Shown: positions 42,541-51,673, numbered from the stretch's first letter. The stretch is 64,000 nt of DNA from a candidate division WOR-1 bacterium RIFOXYB2_FULL_45_9 (GCA_001771575.1 MEUD01000001.1:479277-543276); one strand, 5' to 3'. Program-made: numbers and translations. The notes: generated by a model from the letters alone, not told the origin.

Positions 42541-43832
42541 TTTGAACGCTCCAGAGCTAAAGCCCTTTTTCGCTTAAGATTGACCGCTCCTTCGGAAAAA
42601 AGCTGAACGATAAAGATCAGGAGCAACACTGAAAACACATTCTGGGTAAAATATCGGAAACACCAGGCGAATTTCTCGCTGACGATGTCGACGCCGGCCA
42701 CCCCAAGAAAACTGTAATAAAAAAACTGGCCCGATAGCCCGCGGCGGCGCATTCTCTCGAAAAAAATAAAAATAAAGGCCAGCAAAGCGCTAAAAGCGAT
42801 TATCCCAAAAAAACCTCCTGCCGCCATAGCTTCGGCAATGTAATGAAAACCTCCTTGAGGTGACATCCTGCCTATTCCGCCGTTATCATCCTGCCAAGAG
42901 GCCAGAAGGCCGCTTTCGGCGATCTTATTTTCCCCGCTCGCGGCATATACAAAGTTTGGCACGTAGATTAAAACCGAATCGACCAGATAGTGAGTAAACA
43001 TCGTATAATAGGTGATCCCTCCTCTTTGCCAACGATCGATGATATACAAAGCGGGATACGCGGAAAAAACGCTGTCGGCATAGATCGGCATCAGGAGATA
43101 TTTCGGCGTCCGCACGACCCGATCGATTATGTTGGAACGATAAAGCGCTATCGCTGATAAAAAAAGCGATCCGACCAAGCCTAGGATCACCAGATGCCTG
43201 ACGTTAATGATCCGCCGATTAAAAAGATAAGCCATATACGCCGCGGTGGCGACCAACAGATACATCCGTCCGCCGTAAAGAAAGGTCGAAAAGCAAAAGC
43301 CCAAAAAAACAATAAGTGTCAATAATTCAATTTTCTCAACCAACATATAGTAAATAAATACCCCGACAAAAACATTCCTGATATTGGCGTTGATCGAATG
43401 GGTTAGCCAGTCCGCCCCCATGTATCGCGTCTTAACGCTAAGAACAAGCATCAAAACGTTAAAAATGGTCAAGATCAAAAAAATGAAGAAAACATGCTTT
43501 TTGGCGTACTTCTTTTCTACCGGCGGCTCAAACGTTCTCGCGGCAGAGCGATCGATCCTGCCAAAAACCAGGTAAATAAGCGAGAACACAAAAAGGGAAA
43601 GCGCGTTAAACAACAAAAACACGCTAACAACCTCGCCATTGTTGTTGAGCGCCATTCCGCCAAAAACATTGTTCGGGAAAAAACCAATGATAATTAAATA
43701 AGTGCCAAGCCAATAATACAACCATTGGATACCAAAAAAAGAATAAAGCGAAAGCAGTCCCGGCCGACGCTTAATATAAACGTAGACGTAAAATATTGCC
43801 GATAATATTAAGACAAATATCGCGTTTTCCAT
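42537..43832 (-). CDS. polytopic O-antigen/repeat-unit polymerase-like protein (Wzy-like)
   Basis: 431 residues with about ten to twelve hydrophobic helices and a long periplasmic loop containing YAASGENKIAESGLLASWQDD and GGFHYIAEAMAAGGFFG. This layout and the position between glycosyltransferases fit Wzy, which polymerises lipid-linked repeat units in the periplasm. Wzy proteins have almost no conserved motif, so the call rests on topology and context. An oligosaccharide ligase is the alternative. No Wzx flippase or ligase was recognised in the window. Confidence 0.72.
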   Translation of the reverse strand: MENAIFVLILSAIFYVYVYIKRRPGLLSLYSFFGIQWLYYWLGTYLIIIGFFPNNVFGGMALNNNGEVVSVFLLFNALSLFVFSLIYLVFGRIDRSAARTFEPPVEKKYAKKHVFFIFLILTIFNVLMLVLSVKTRYMGADWLTHSINANIRNVFVGVFIYYMLVEKIELLTLIVFLGFCFSTFLYGGRMYLLVATAAYMAYLFNRRIINVRHLVILGLVGSLFLSAIALYRSNIIDRVVRTPKYLLMPIYADSVFSAYPALYIIDRWQRGGITYYTMFTHYLVDSVLIYVPNFVYAASGENKIAESGLLASWQDDNGGIGRMSPQGGFHYIAEAMAAGGFFGIIAFSALLAFIFIFFERMRRRGLSGQFFYYSFLGVAGVDIVSEKFAWCFRYFTQNVFSVLLLIFIVQLFSEGAVNLKRKRALALERSK

Positions 43833-43842
43833 TGAGGTTAAA

Positions 43843-45054
43843 TCATCGTTCCCCGCTTACCGGACCCAGCAGACGATACGTAATCCTTTCTAATTCCCGA
43901 TAGCAAATATTTTGATCGGCCCGTTCCCTGATTATCTCCGCGTTTCGCCGGCCAAATAAAGACCGTACTTCGCGATCTCTAATGACCTCTATAATAGCTT
44001 TTGCGGCCCCACCCACATCATCGGGCCTTAACAAGTAGCCGTTCCAACCAGGCTTGATCCATTCTCTGATGTTTGGCAGGTCTGAAACCACGGGAGTTGC
44101 CCCGCAAGCCATTGCTTCCAGCATTGATAAAGATCCGGAATCGGTAAAAGAAAGAGAGGCATAAACGTCGGCGCAACGATAATATCGTCCCATGCTTTCG
44201 TACTCGGATTTTCCAATCCATATGATCTTATCATATATTCCAAGAGACTTGGACAAATTTTCAAACTTATTTATTTCCGGAGCTGAATAATATTTCAGGA
44301 TCAAGCGCGCGGCCGGAACTTCAGCGACAACCAGGGCAAACGCTTTTAGCAGTCCGGAAATATTGTAATATTTATCGAACAGTCCCCTCGTGCTCAATAC
44401 AATGGGATGACCGTTCAGTCCAAATCTGTCAAGCAACGGTTGGGGATCGATCTCCGGATTAAAAAGCGAAAGATCAACGCCAAAGTGCTGGTACGCGGTC
44501 TTTTCGCTTGGCGCGCCCAGTTCTATGGCGAGCTGGTTTGACTCTTCGGAAGGATGAACAATGAAATCGGCCCTTTTTAGAATATATCTGGTGATCAATC
44601 TGTGCGAAAGGAATTTTCTTGGAAAAAACATGATATCAGCCCCACCCGTACAGATCATAAATGGATGAAAACCGGTAAAGATCCCGATATAGCCGCCAAA
44701 CCCGATATAAAAAGCCTGCAAAATATCGGGTCGCAGTTCACGAATTATTTTTCTAGCCCGGTAAATATATAACGGATACTTTAAGTAACTCAAATAATAA
44801 AACTTGATCTTCGCAATGAATTCCCGGATATAACCATCTTTTGTTTTCGCGGCCGTCGCTTCAGCGCTTCCCTTAACCGGCAAACGTTTGCCGGACAGAG
44901 AATGCACGGTTACTCCGGGCACGGGACAATCGGAATTAGACAAGAGATGCACCTCATGGCCCTGTCCGGCAAACCATTTGACCCAGCGCTGCACATGGAT
45001 ACTATCGGACCAGCCGATAAAACAAATTTTTAATTTTTTATTTTTTTTATCCAT
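43843..45054 (-). CDS. GT4 glycosyltransferase
   Basis: 403 residues: KLKICFIGWSDSIHVQRWVKW at the N-terminus, STRGLFDKYYNISGLLKAF (start of the second Rossmann domain) and the donor-site SLSFTDSGSLSMLEAMACG (about 295-313). The ATG at 45054 overlaps the preceding GT2 gene by 25 nt. The first codons are A-rich (an A8 then an A6 run). A -1 slip in the GT2 frame on the A8 run would enter this frame. Confidence 0.85.
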   Translation of the reverse strand: MDKKNKKLKICFIGWSDSIHVQRWVKWFAGQGHEVHLLSNSDCPVPGVTVHSLSGKRLPVKGSAEATAAKTKDGYIREFIAKIKFYYLSYLKYPLYIYRARKIIRELRPDILQAFYIGFGGYIGIFTGFHPFMICTGGADIMFFPRKFLSHRLITRYILKRADFIVHPSEESNQLAIELGAPSEKTAYQHFGVDLSLFNPEIDPQPLLDRFGLNGHPIVLSTRGLFDKYYNISGLLKAFALVVAEVPAARLILKYYSAPEINKFENLSKSLGIYDKIIWIGKSEYESMGRYYRCADVYASLSFTDSGSLSMLEAMACGATPVVSDLPNIREWIKPGWNGYLLRPDDVGGAAKAIIEVIRDREVRSLFGRRNAEIIRERADQNICYRELERITYRLLGPVSGER

Positions 45055-45944
45055 TTAATCAGTCTCCGCCATATCATTTCCAAGCTCAGACTGGTAGCGT
45101 AATAAGGATTATTCAACAAAGACATTGCCGCTGTCCGCAAACCCTGCCGTAATTGGCCATATAAAAAATGTCGATAACTCAATCGAAGATAGATCCTGGA
45201 CAAAGAAGAGCGGTAAAGCAGGAACTTATCGAGCGGATAACGGGAAACATACCCTTGAAAGTGCTTTCGCACGACCCTAAGCTCATTGTTGAAAGCCGTC
45301 GTGAAATCATGACTTAGATTGTTCTTATGGATCCGATAATCTCCCAATGTTTCGTTAAGGAAAAAAAACTTCTTTCCTCGAGCGGCCAATCGGAGCCAGG
45401 TTTCGTAATCTTCAACATGAACGAACCCTTTGTCCCCATCGAACCCTCCGATCTCGTCCATCGCTATTTTCTTGACCACGGTCGCGCTTCCCAGAACGCA
45501 ATTGCCCAGCAAAAGGGAGCGAAAAGCATCGCCTTTTTCCGGACCAACGAACAAAATCCCTCCCGGCCTCCCATGGACAACCGTGCGCAGGTCATGCGTC
45601 ACCAGATCAACTTCTGGATTTTCTGCGAATATTTTCATGACCCTGGCCAGCTTCTCCGGATACCAGGAATCATCTGAATCAAGATAGGCCAAATACTCTC
45701 CCCGTGCCAATTTCCCGCCGGTATTGCGCGGCCCGGCGACCGATCCGGTATCGGACTGATAATGATAACGTAATTTATCCCAGGCCAGCCGCTCCACCAC
45801 TTCTCTGGTATTGTCTGTTGATCCGTTATCGATCACGATCACTTCGTAGTCCAAATAGGTTTGCGCTTTGACCGAACCAAGGCAGTCAGGAAGAAAATGA
45901 GCGTGATTGTGCGCGGCGATAACGACCGATACCTTCGGGGTCAT
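45030..45944 (-). CDS. GT2 glycosyltransferase
   Basis: 304 residues. The GT-A fold starts VSVVIAAHNHAHFLPDCLGS, with VIVIDNGSTDNT, the DXD-like AYLDSDDSW (about 91-99) and GFVHVEDYETWLRLAARG (the ED acceptor-base motif). The C-terminus RRLIKWIKKIKN is cationic and may bind membrane. It overlaps the RmlD-like gene by ATGA and the GT4 by 25 nt. Confidence 0.9.
   Translation of the reverse strand: MTPKVSVVIAAHNHAHFLPDCLGSVKAQTYLDYEVIVIDNGSTDNTREVVERLAWDKLRYHYQSDTGSVAGPRNTGGKLARGEYLAYLDSDDSWYPEKLARVMKIFAENPEVDLVTHDLRTVVHGRPGGILFVGPEKGDAFRSLLLGNCVLGSATVVKKIAMDEIGGFDGDKGFVHVEDYETWLRLAARGKKFFFLNETLGDYRIHKNNLSHDFTTAFNNELRVVRKHFQGYVSRYPLDKFLLYRSSLSRIYLRLSYRHFLYGQLRQGLRTAAMSLLNNPYYATSLSLEMIWRRLIKWIKKIKN
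45042..45048 (-). promoter_or_regulatory. A-AAA-AAA slippery heptamer in the GT2/GT4 overlap
   Basis: In the GT2 frame the codons are ATA-AAA-AAA-ATA, so A-AAA-AAA is in the correct phase for -1 slippage, which leads into the GT4 frame. The GT2 stop is 10 nt beyond. I found no clear downstream stimulatory hairpin. Confidence 0.4.
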
Positions 45945-46801
45945 TGCCCCAATTCCTTGAACATCACTTTAACGTAGCGGTCGATCGCTTCTTCCCAGGT
46001 TGGGAGCGGCGCCAAACCGAGGTATTTTAAGTTCCAGTTATGCAGGATCTCGCAGTTGGGGACGTTCGCCCTGCGGGGGAAGGCGCTGGAATCGACCGCT
46101 TCGACCGCCGTCTTCAGGCCACAACTCTTAACGATCTGTTTAACATAGTCGGCCCGGCTCCCGCCGCCGGAATTGGTCACGTGGTAAAGACCGGTCTCGC
46201 CGGTCTTTACGATCTCATCGATCTTGGGAACCAGGTCTTCAACCAGGGTCGGCGTCCCGAATTTGTCTCCGGCCGATTTCAAGATCTGGTTCTTTTGCGC
46301 TTCCAGATAGCGCTGGTAAACAAAATTCTTCTTATGTTTCACGCTCCCGCCGAAGAGCCAGCCGGGACGGATGGCGTAGGTACGGGGATTTTCCCGCAGG
46401 GCCAGGACCTCCCCTTCATACTTCGAGCGGGCATAAACGGTCTTCAAAACAACAGGGTCATACTCGGAATAAGGCTTGACCTCGTCGCCAAAATAACCGC
46501 AGGAACTAATATAGATCAGCTCAATTTTCTGTTTAGCGCAAGCTCTGGCCAGTTGAGCCGAGGCCCAGCTGTTCAGTTTGTATGCCAGTTCCGGATCGTT
46601 CTCGCTGGCGTCAACGTGAAGACAAGCGGTGTGAAAAACTTGATCGGGCTTAAAAGCGGCCAGCGCGTCGGCGACCGCTTTTCGGTCCATGACGTCAAGC
46701 TCGGCATGGGTCGGCGCTTTGACCTCCACCCCATTCGCTCGGTAGTAGCTTTCCAGCGCCGTCGCCAGCATTCCCTTGCCTCCGGTAATTAGGATCTTCA
46801 T
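45941..46801 (-). CDS. RmlD-like NAD(P)-dependent sugar reductase
   Basis: 286 residues from the ATG at 46801. KILITGGKGMLATALESYY is the RmlD-type Rossmann start (GxxGMLG/A), the YxxxK lies in VYARSKYEGE, and RPGWLFGGSV is the RmlD substrate loop. Expected reaction: reduction of a 4-keto-deoxysugar nucleotide after a 3,5-epimerase, here encoded just upstream. A longer in-frame start inside the cupin gene is rejected because ATGA overlap fits the local pattern. Confidence 0.85.
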   Translation of the reverse strand: MKILITGGKGMLATALESYYRANGVEVKAPTHAELDVMDRKAVADALAAFKPDQVFHTACLHVDASENDPELAYKLNSWASAQLARACAKQKIELIYISSCGYFGDEVKPYSEYDPVVLKTVYARSKYEGEVLALRENPRTYAIRPGWLFGGSVKHKKNFVYQRYLEAQKNQILKSAGDKFGTPTLVEDLVPKIDEIVKTGETGLYHVTNSGGGSRADYVKQIVKSCGLKTAVEAVDSSAFPRRANVPNCEILHNWNLKYLGLAPLPTWEEAIDRYVKVMFKELGQ

Positions 46802-47247
46802 CGGTGGACCAGGCTCCAGTCGTATTTGATGTGGCTCTTGAGCGGATCGTAGCGGAGCATCTCGTTTTGTTCGTGCGGCTCGGTGGCGCAATTGGCGACG
46901 ATTGCCGGTTTCACGCCGATAGTTTTGTAGCCGTTGACCACGCCGACCGGGATCCTGATCAACTGATAGTTGTCTTCACCGGTAAAGATCTCCATCAGTT
47001 CGCCGTAGGTCTTGGAATCTTTCCGTTCATCGTACATTACCAGTTTGATCATCCCCGAAATGACGGCGTAGAACTGGGTCTGCTTGGTGTGGAGGTGCCA
47101 CCCTTTGATAACCCCCGGATAAGCGACGGAAAAATAAACTTCGCCGAACTTCTCAAAATGCGGGTCAGTCGTTCGAAGCATGTGCAGGATCATCCCCCGC
47201 TCGTCCGGAATCTTCTTTAACGGAATAATTTTAACCCCTTCGATCAT
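46798..47247 (-). CDS. RmlC-like dTDP-sugar 3,5-epimerase family cupin
   Basis: 149 residues from the ATG at 47247 (SD AAGGAGG). Cupin strands include PDERGMILHMLRTTDPHF, VIKGWHLHTKQTQFYAVISG (with the catalytic His-type KGWHLH) and IRIPVGVVNGYKT. It resembles RmlC but is shorter than the usual 180 residues, as in the QdtA/WxcM-like and RmlC-like side families. It probably epimerises C3 and/or C5, or isomerises a 4-keto sugar made by the adjacent SDRs. Confidence 0.82.
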   Translation of the reverse strand: MIEGVKIIPLKKIPDERGMILHMLRTTDPHFEKFGEVYFSVAYPGVIKGWHLHTKQTQFYAVISGMIKLVMYDERKDSKTYGELMEIFTGEDNYQLIRIPVGVVNGYKTIGVKPAIVANCATEPHEQNEMLRYDPLKSHIKYDWSLVHR

Positions 47248-47257
47248 GATTTCCTCC

Positions 47258-48292
47258 TTATTTTTTCGTCCAATAAAAATCTTGGTCGAGCTTGCCTTCT
47301 TTCTGCAGAAGGGCCAGGTGCTTGAGCCGGATAAATTTCTCCCCTTCGAACGCTTTAAGATCAAGGTTGTTCCGCTGGTAGGCGGCGTAAAGTTCCTCGA
47401 CCCCTTTCAAAACGTTCCAGGTCGGCTTGAAGTAATCTTTCAAAACGGTGTTGATCTTGGTGAAATCAACCTTATATGTCCGGGTATCGGCCCCATGCTC
47501 GCCGGTATATTCGACGCTGCAGCCGGGAATGACCTTTTTGACCGCGTCGGCCAGGTCTTTGACCTGGTAATTCTCGCTGTTCTGGCCGACGTTGAAGACC
47601 TGGTTGTGGATCAGCTCTTTGGGAGCCTTCAGGGCGGCGATAAAAGCGCGACTGAAATCCTGGATGTGGATCAGCGGCCGCCAGGGGGAGCCGTCGCTCA
47701 TGATCTTGATCTTCCCGGCGGTGTAACCCCAGGCGGTCAGATTGTTGACGACCAGGTCGAGGCGGAGGAGCGGCGAAGCGCCGTAAACGGTGGCGTTCCG
47801 CATGAAGACCGGGGAAAAATTATCATCAGCCAGCGGCGCGACCCCTTGCTCGGTCCCGATCTTCGATTTGGCATAGGCGGTCACCGGATTGAGTGCCCCG
47901 GTCTCGTCGATCGCCTTTCCTTCTTCGGCGATCCCATAAACACTGCAGGAAGAGGCAAAGACAAACCGGTTGACCCCGGCCTGCCTGGCAAGCTGGGCGC
48001 ATTTGACGGAGGCATCCAGGTTAATGACCTCGGTTATCCCGGGGTTGAGCTCGCCGATCGGATCGTTGGAGAGGCCGGCCAGGTGGATAACGGCGTCAAT
48101 CCCCTGGAAGTCTGCCTCTTCGATCTGGCGGATATCTTTGATAATCTGCTTAATCTTAACTTTTCTTTTTTCAAATTCGCAGTCGTCAAAATAATTCGAA
48201 TCGAGGCCGATAACGTCGAACCCTTCCGCCATAAGCATCGGGCACATGACGTTGCCGATATAACCATTATTTCCGGTAACCAGTACTTTCAT
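47258..48292 (-). CDS. NAD-dependent epimerase/dehydratase (SDR)
   Basis: 344 residues from the ATG at 48292, which overlaps the rfbF stop by ATGA. TGNNGYIGNVMCP (Rossmann), FASSCSVYGIAEEG and the YxxxK in TAYAKSKIGTE are visible, with MRNATVYGASPLLRLD as substrate loop. It is similar to SDRs that stand beside glucose-1-phosphate cytidylyltransferase genes. It could act as the 4,6-dehydratase or epimerase of a CDP-sugar; no canonical RfbG was recognised in its place. Confidence 0.82.
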   Translation of the reverse strand: MKVLVTGNNGYIGNVMCPMLMAEGFDVIGLDSNYFDDCEFEKRKVKIKQIIKDIRQIEEADFQGIDAVIHLAGLSNDPIGELNPGITEVINLDASVKCAQLARQAGVNRFVFASSCSVYGIAEEGKAIDETGALNPVTAYAKSKIGTEQGVAPLADDNFSPVFMRNATVYGASPLLRLDLVVNNLTAWGYTAGKIKIMSDGSPWRPLIHIQDFSRAFIAALKAPKELIHNQVFNVGQNSENYQVKDLADAVKKVIPGCSVEYTGEHGADTRTYKVDFTKINTVLKDYFKPTWNVLKGVEELYAAYQRNNLDLKAFEGEKFIRLKHLALLQKEGKLDQDFYWTKK

Positions 48293-49074
48293 TGCCATTT
48301 CCTCCAAAACGCTTTATTTTTCAGCCAAAGATTGTTCAGATGTTCCGTTTCCCTGACCGTATCCATGCACTCCCAAGATCCCTTATGATCGTAAACCATC
48401 AGCTGTTTTTCTTCGGCCAATTTTTCCAGCGCCCCCAGTTCAAAGTCGCACGCTTCGTCTTCGGTTAAATAGTCGAAAATCTTCCGGTTGAGGACGAAAT
48501 AACCACCGTTGATCAAACCGGCTGAAGCCTGTGGTTTTTCGGTGAATTTTTTCACCTGCCCGTTCTCCACGATCAAGTCGCCAAAACGGGAAGGCGGGCG
48601 GACGCCGGTCAACGTCCCGATTTTACCATGTTTATCATGAAAGGCGATCAGGTCCTTAAGATCAACGTCAGCAATCCCGTCACCGTAAGTCAACATGAAC
48701 TTGTCACCGTCAATGTACTTCTCGATCTTCTTGATCCTGGCCCCTTTGAGAGCGTTGAGCCCGGTATCGACCAGGGTCACCTGCCAATCGACCTCATCAG
48801 CCTGGTTGTGGTATGACACTTCCCGCTTGCCGTCAAGCTTGATGGTAAAATCGTTCATCAGGACGTTGTAGTGGTAGAAATAATCCTTGATCATGTCGCC
48901 TTTGTAGCCGAGACAGAGAACGAATTCGTTGAAACCGTAGTGCGCGTAGCCTTTCATGATGTGCCAGAGGATCGGCCGACCGCCGATCTCGACCAGCGGC
49001 TTGGGCCGCATTTCGGTCTCTTCCCTCATTCGGGTCCCTTTACCGCCGCACAGAATCACGACTTTTGTGGACAT
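48289..49074 (-). CDS. rfbF: glucose-1-phosphate cytidylyltransferase
   Basis: 261 residues. VILCGGKGTRMREETEMRPK (the GGxGTR...RPK nucleotide-binding motif) and PLVEIGGRPILWHIMKGY begin the protein. FMLTYGDGIADVD (about 128-140) supplies the Mg-binding Asp, and CDFELGALEKLAEEKQL fits RfbF. It makes CDP-glucose, entry to CDP-3,6-dideoxyhexoses and branched sugars. Confidence 0.93.
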   Translation of the reverse strand: MSTKVVILCGGKGTRMREETEMRPKPLVEIGGRPILWHIMKGYAHYGFNEFVLCLGYKGDMIKDYFYHYNVLMNDFTIKLDGKREVSYHNQADEVDWQVTLVDTGLNALKGARIKKIEKYIDGDKFMLTYGDGIADVDLKDLIAFHDKHGKIGTLTGVRPPSRFGDLIVENGQVKKFTEKPQASAGLINGGYFVLNRKIFDYLTEDEACDFELGALEKLAEEKQLMVYDHKGSWECMDTVRETEHLNNLWLKNKAFWRKWQ

Positions 49075-49085
49075 ATTTGCTCCTC

Positions 49086-50081
49086 CTATACGTTATATAT
49101 ATCCGGCTTATACCTGTCAAGATTTTTAGCGATAAAATCGATCGTCTCTTTCAACCCGTTTTCCAGCGAGTACTTTGGCCGCCAGCCGGTATATTCCAGC
49201 GCTTTTTTATTATCGCTGATCAGTCTCATGACTTCGCTTTTTTCCGGCCTGACCCGCTGTTCGTCGCTGATAATTTCAACTTTTGTTCCCATCAAGCTGA
49301 TGATCTTATCGGCCAATTCCCCAACCGTCACCCCGCTCCCAACCCCCAGATTGATCACTTCGCCGCTACTCCGGTCACTCTCGGCAATATTAACAAATCC
49401 TTCAACGGTATCTTTAACATAGGTCAGGTCACGGACCGGGGTCAGAGAACCAAGCTTGATCTTTTTCGCCCCCGCCGCGATCTGGCTGATGATCGTCGGA
49501 ATGACCGCCCGGGCCGATTGCCGGGGGCCGTAAGTGTTGAACGGCCGGCAGGTCGCCACCGGCAGGTTGAAAGAGCGGTAAAAACTTTCGGCGATCATGT
49601 CGGCGCCGATCTTTGAGGCCGAGTAAGGCGACTGCCCCTGGAGAGGATGTTTTTCGTCGATCGGCACGTAAATGGCGGTCCCGTAAGTTTCGCTGGTCGA
49701 AGTGTGGACAAACTTGGAGACTTTTTGGTCCCGCGCCGCCTGCAAAACATTCAGCGTCCCCATGACGTTGGTCGAGACGTATGATTCGGGCGAGTAATAG
49801 GAATATGGAATAGCAATGAGAGCCGCCAGATGAAAAACGACATCGATCCCGTCCATCGCCTGCCGAACATTATAAGCTTCGCAAATATTTCCGGTAAAAA
49901 CTTCTACCTTAGCCAGTTCCGTCTTAGGCAAAGTCTCCAGCCAGCCCCAGTTGTTAAATGAATTATAAAGAACAAAAGCGCGAACATCGGCCCCCAGCAC
50001 GACCAACCGCTCGACCAGATGACTGCCGATAAACCCTTCCGACCCGGTCACTAAAACTTTCTTTCCTTTTAAATCCATCAT
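49086..50081 (-). CDS. LegB-like NAD-dependent 4,6-dehydratase
   Basis: 331 residues. KVLVTGSEGFIGSHL, AFVLYNSFNNWGWLETLPK, STSETYGTAIYVPIDEKHP, YSASKIGADMIAESFYRS and FNTYGPRQSARAVIPTII follow the LegB family (the GDP-GlcNAc/UDP-GlcNAc 4,6-dehydratase of legionaminic acid pathways). This supports a nonulosonic-type sugar in the glycan, with NeuB- and NeuA-like genes nearby. The aminotransferase (LegC), acetyltransferase (LegH) and epimerase (LegG) are not visible in the window. Confidence 0.85.
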   Translation of the reverse strand: MMDLKGKKVLVTGSEGFIGSHLVERLVVLGADVRAFVLYNSFNNWGWLETLPKTELAKVEVFTGNICEAYNVRQAMDGIDVVFHLAALIAIPYSYYSPESYVSTNVMGTLNVLQAARDQKVSKFVHTSTSETYGTAIYVPIDEKHPLQGQSPYSASKIGADMIAESFYRSFNLPVATCRPFNTYGPRQSARAVIPTIISQIAAGAKKIKLGSLTPVRDLTYVKDTVEGFVNIAESDRSSGEVINLGVGSGVTVGELADKIISLMGTKVEIISDEQRVRPEKSEVMRLISDNKKALEYTGWRPKYSLENGLKETIDFIAKNLDRYKPDIYNV

Positions 50082-50093
50082 TTTCGCCCCTTT

Positions 50094-50798
50094 TTATTCA
50101 TATTTTAACAGGTCACTGACCAGGCTCTTGGGGAGCCGGACCAGCCGGTCCAGGATTATCAGGTCGTAGATCGAATTGACCATTCGGGAATCGTGGAAAT
50201 CCAGCTCGCAGTAGCCGATCCTCGCCTCCGGCCCGCCGCGCCACTTTTCACTCCCAAGATTATACGCGTAGATCCCGCCGAGCTCTTCAAACTTCTTGAC
50301 CGCCCGTTGCCGGCTCGTCCGCTCCTTGTCGATCATTAATTTCAGCCCTTTTGGCCCCTCTTCCCAAAAATAATTCTGATGGCCGAAAAGCGGAATGACC
50401 AGGTCGTTTTTTTCCGCCTGATCAAGGAAACGCTGGATCAACTCCCTGCTTTTAAACGGCGCGTTCGGGTAAAGATTGAGCAGGTAATCAAACTTCTCCC
50501 CTTTGGCCTGGAAATGAACCAGCATCTCTTCAATGATCGGCACCATGACGGTATTTTCCGCCGCCAATTGTCCGGAGCGGAGAAAAGGAACTTCAACGCC
50601 AAGCGAACAACAATAATCGGCAATTGTCTGGTCTTCGGTCGAAACGACCAGCCGGTCGATAAAATCACACGCCTGCGCCGCCTTGATCGTGTAATAGATC
50701 AAAGGCTTTCCACCAAGCTCGCGCATGTTCATTTGCTTCAGTCCGTCATGCCCGCCGCGGGCAGGGATCAGGGCGATAACTTTTTTTCCTTTGTGCAT
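50094..50798 (-). CDS. CMP-nonulosonate cytidylyltransferase-like protein with altered P-loop
   Basis: 234 residues of the NeuA/KdsB type. The N-terminal motif reads IPARGGHDGLKQMNM instead of the usual ARGGSKGIxxKN, so the SK pair is HD and the KN is shifted. LNLYPNAPFKSRELIQRFL replaces LQPTSPLR. The C-terminal part retains the usual length. It probably still binds CTP but may act on an unusual acid or be a non-canonical homologue. It lies 2 nt after the epimerase stop and 12 nt before legB-like. Confidence 0.72.
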   Translation of the reverse strand: MHKGKKVIALIPARGGHDGLKQMNMRELGGKPLIYYTIKAAQACDFIDRLVVSTEDQTIADYCCSLGVEVPFLRSGQLAAENTVMVPIIEEMLVHFQAKGEKFDYLLNLYPNAPFKSRELIQRFLDQAEKNDLVIPLFGHQNYFWEEGPKGLKLMIDKERTSRQRAVKKFEELGGIYAYNLGSEKWRGGPEARIGYCELDFHDSRMVNSIYDLIILDRLVRLPKSLVSDLLKYE

Positions 50799-50800
50799 AA

Positions 50801-51673
50801 TTATTTGATCCGTCCTTCGGTTTTAAGGAGATCGGCCAGTCCAGCCGCAAAATCGTAGCGCGGCTCCCACCCCAGTTCCAGGCGGGCCCGGGTAATATCG
50901 GCGACCGTGTCCATGATCTCGTTTTTCCGGCTCTTTCCGGCCGATTCAATCGGTTTCCGGCGGCCGCTAAGCTTGAAGATCAGCTCCACCGCTTCGCCAA
51001 CCGAATAAGAAGCGCCGCACCCCAGGTTATAGGTCCGCGTTCCCGGCGCGTTCGACTGGCAGGCGCGCCACATCGCTTCGACCACGTCCTTTATGTAAAT
51101 GTAATCCCGCTTCGGATTGAGGTCGGCCACTTTGATCGCCGGCGATTCCGAATAGAGCTGGGCAATGACCGAAGGAATCAGGAACCTGGGGCTCTGCCCC
51201 GGACCGTAAACATTAAAATTCCGCAGGATTGAAGCGGCTATCCCAAAATCCTCGCTGTAAGCGGTGACCAGCTGTTCGCCAATAAGTTTGCTCCGGCCAT
51301 ACGGATTATTGATCATGACCGGATGAGTTTCATCGATCGGCAGAGTTTGCGGCCGGCCGTAAACATATGAGCTGGAATAAATAATCCGTTGGACCCGATT
51401 AAGACGACAATATTCCAGGAGATTGAGAGTGCCAAGCAGGTTATCGCGGTAAATAGGGAACGGCTTTTCAAACGCGGTCTGGACGTTGGTATTAGCGGCC
51501 AGGTGAACGACGATCGCCGCCGGCGGCAGGGCCAGTGTCTGTTTCAGGTCAAGCAGATCGTGCCCCAGGGAGAGATCGCATTCAATAAGCTCAACCGCTT
51601 CGGAACGGAGGCGTTCGATAAGCGACCGGCCGATAAAGCCGGCGGAACCGGTGATCAAGATCTTATTTGCCAT
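50801..51673 (-). CDS. NAD-dependent epimerase (extended SDR)
   Basis: 290 residues. NKILITGSAGFIGRSLIERL, IVHLAANTNVQTAF, IYSSSYVYGRPQTLP and a YxxxK in PYGRSKLIGEQ are clear SDR motifs, and LRNFNVYGPGQSPRFLIPS is the substrate loop. ATG 51673 has SD GGAGAAG and lies inside the end of the nucleotidyltransferase gene by 11 nt; an in-frame TTG (51679) is less likely. Probably a UDP- or GDP-sugar epimerase; substrate unknown. Confidence 0.85.
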   Translation of the reverse strand: MANKILITGSAGFIGRSLIERLRSEAVELIECDLSLGHDLLDLKQTLALPPAAIVVHLAANTNVQTAFEKPFPIYRDNLLGTLNLLEYCRLNRVQRIIYSSSYVYGRPQTLPIDETHPVMINNPYGRSKLIGEQLVTAYSEDFGIAASILRNFNVYGPGQSPRFLIPSVIAQLYSESPAIKVADLNPKRDYIYIKDVVEAMWRACQSNAPGTRTYNLGCGASYSVGEAVELIFKLSGRRKPIESAGKSRKNEIMDTVADITRARLELGWEPRYDFAAGLADLLKTEGRIK

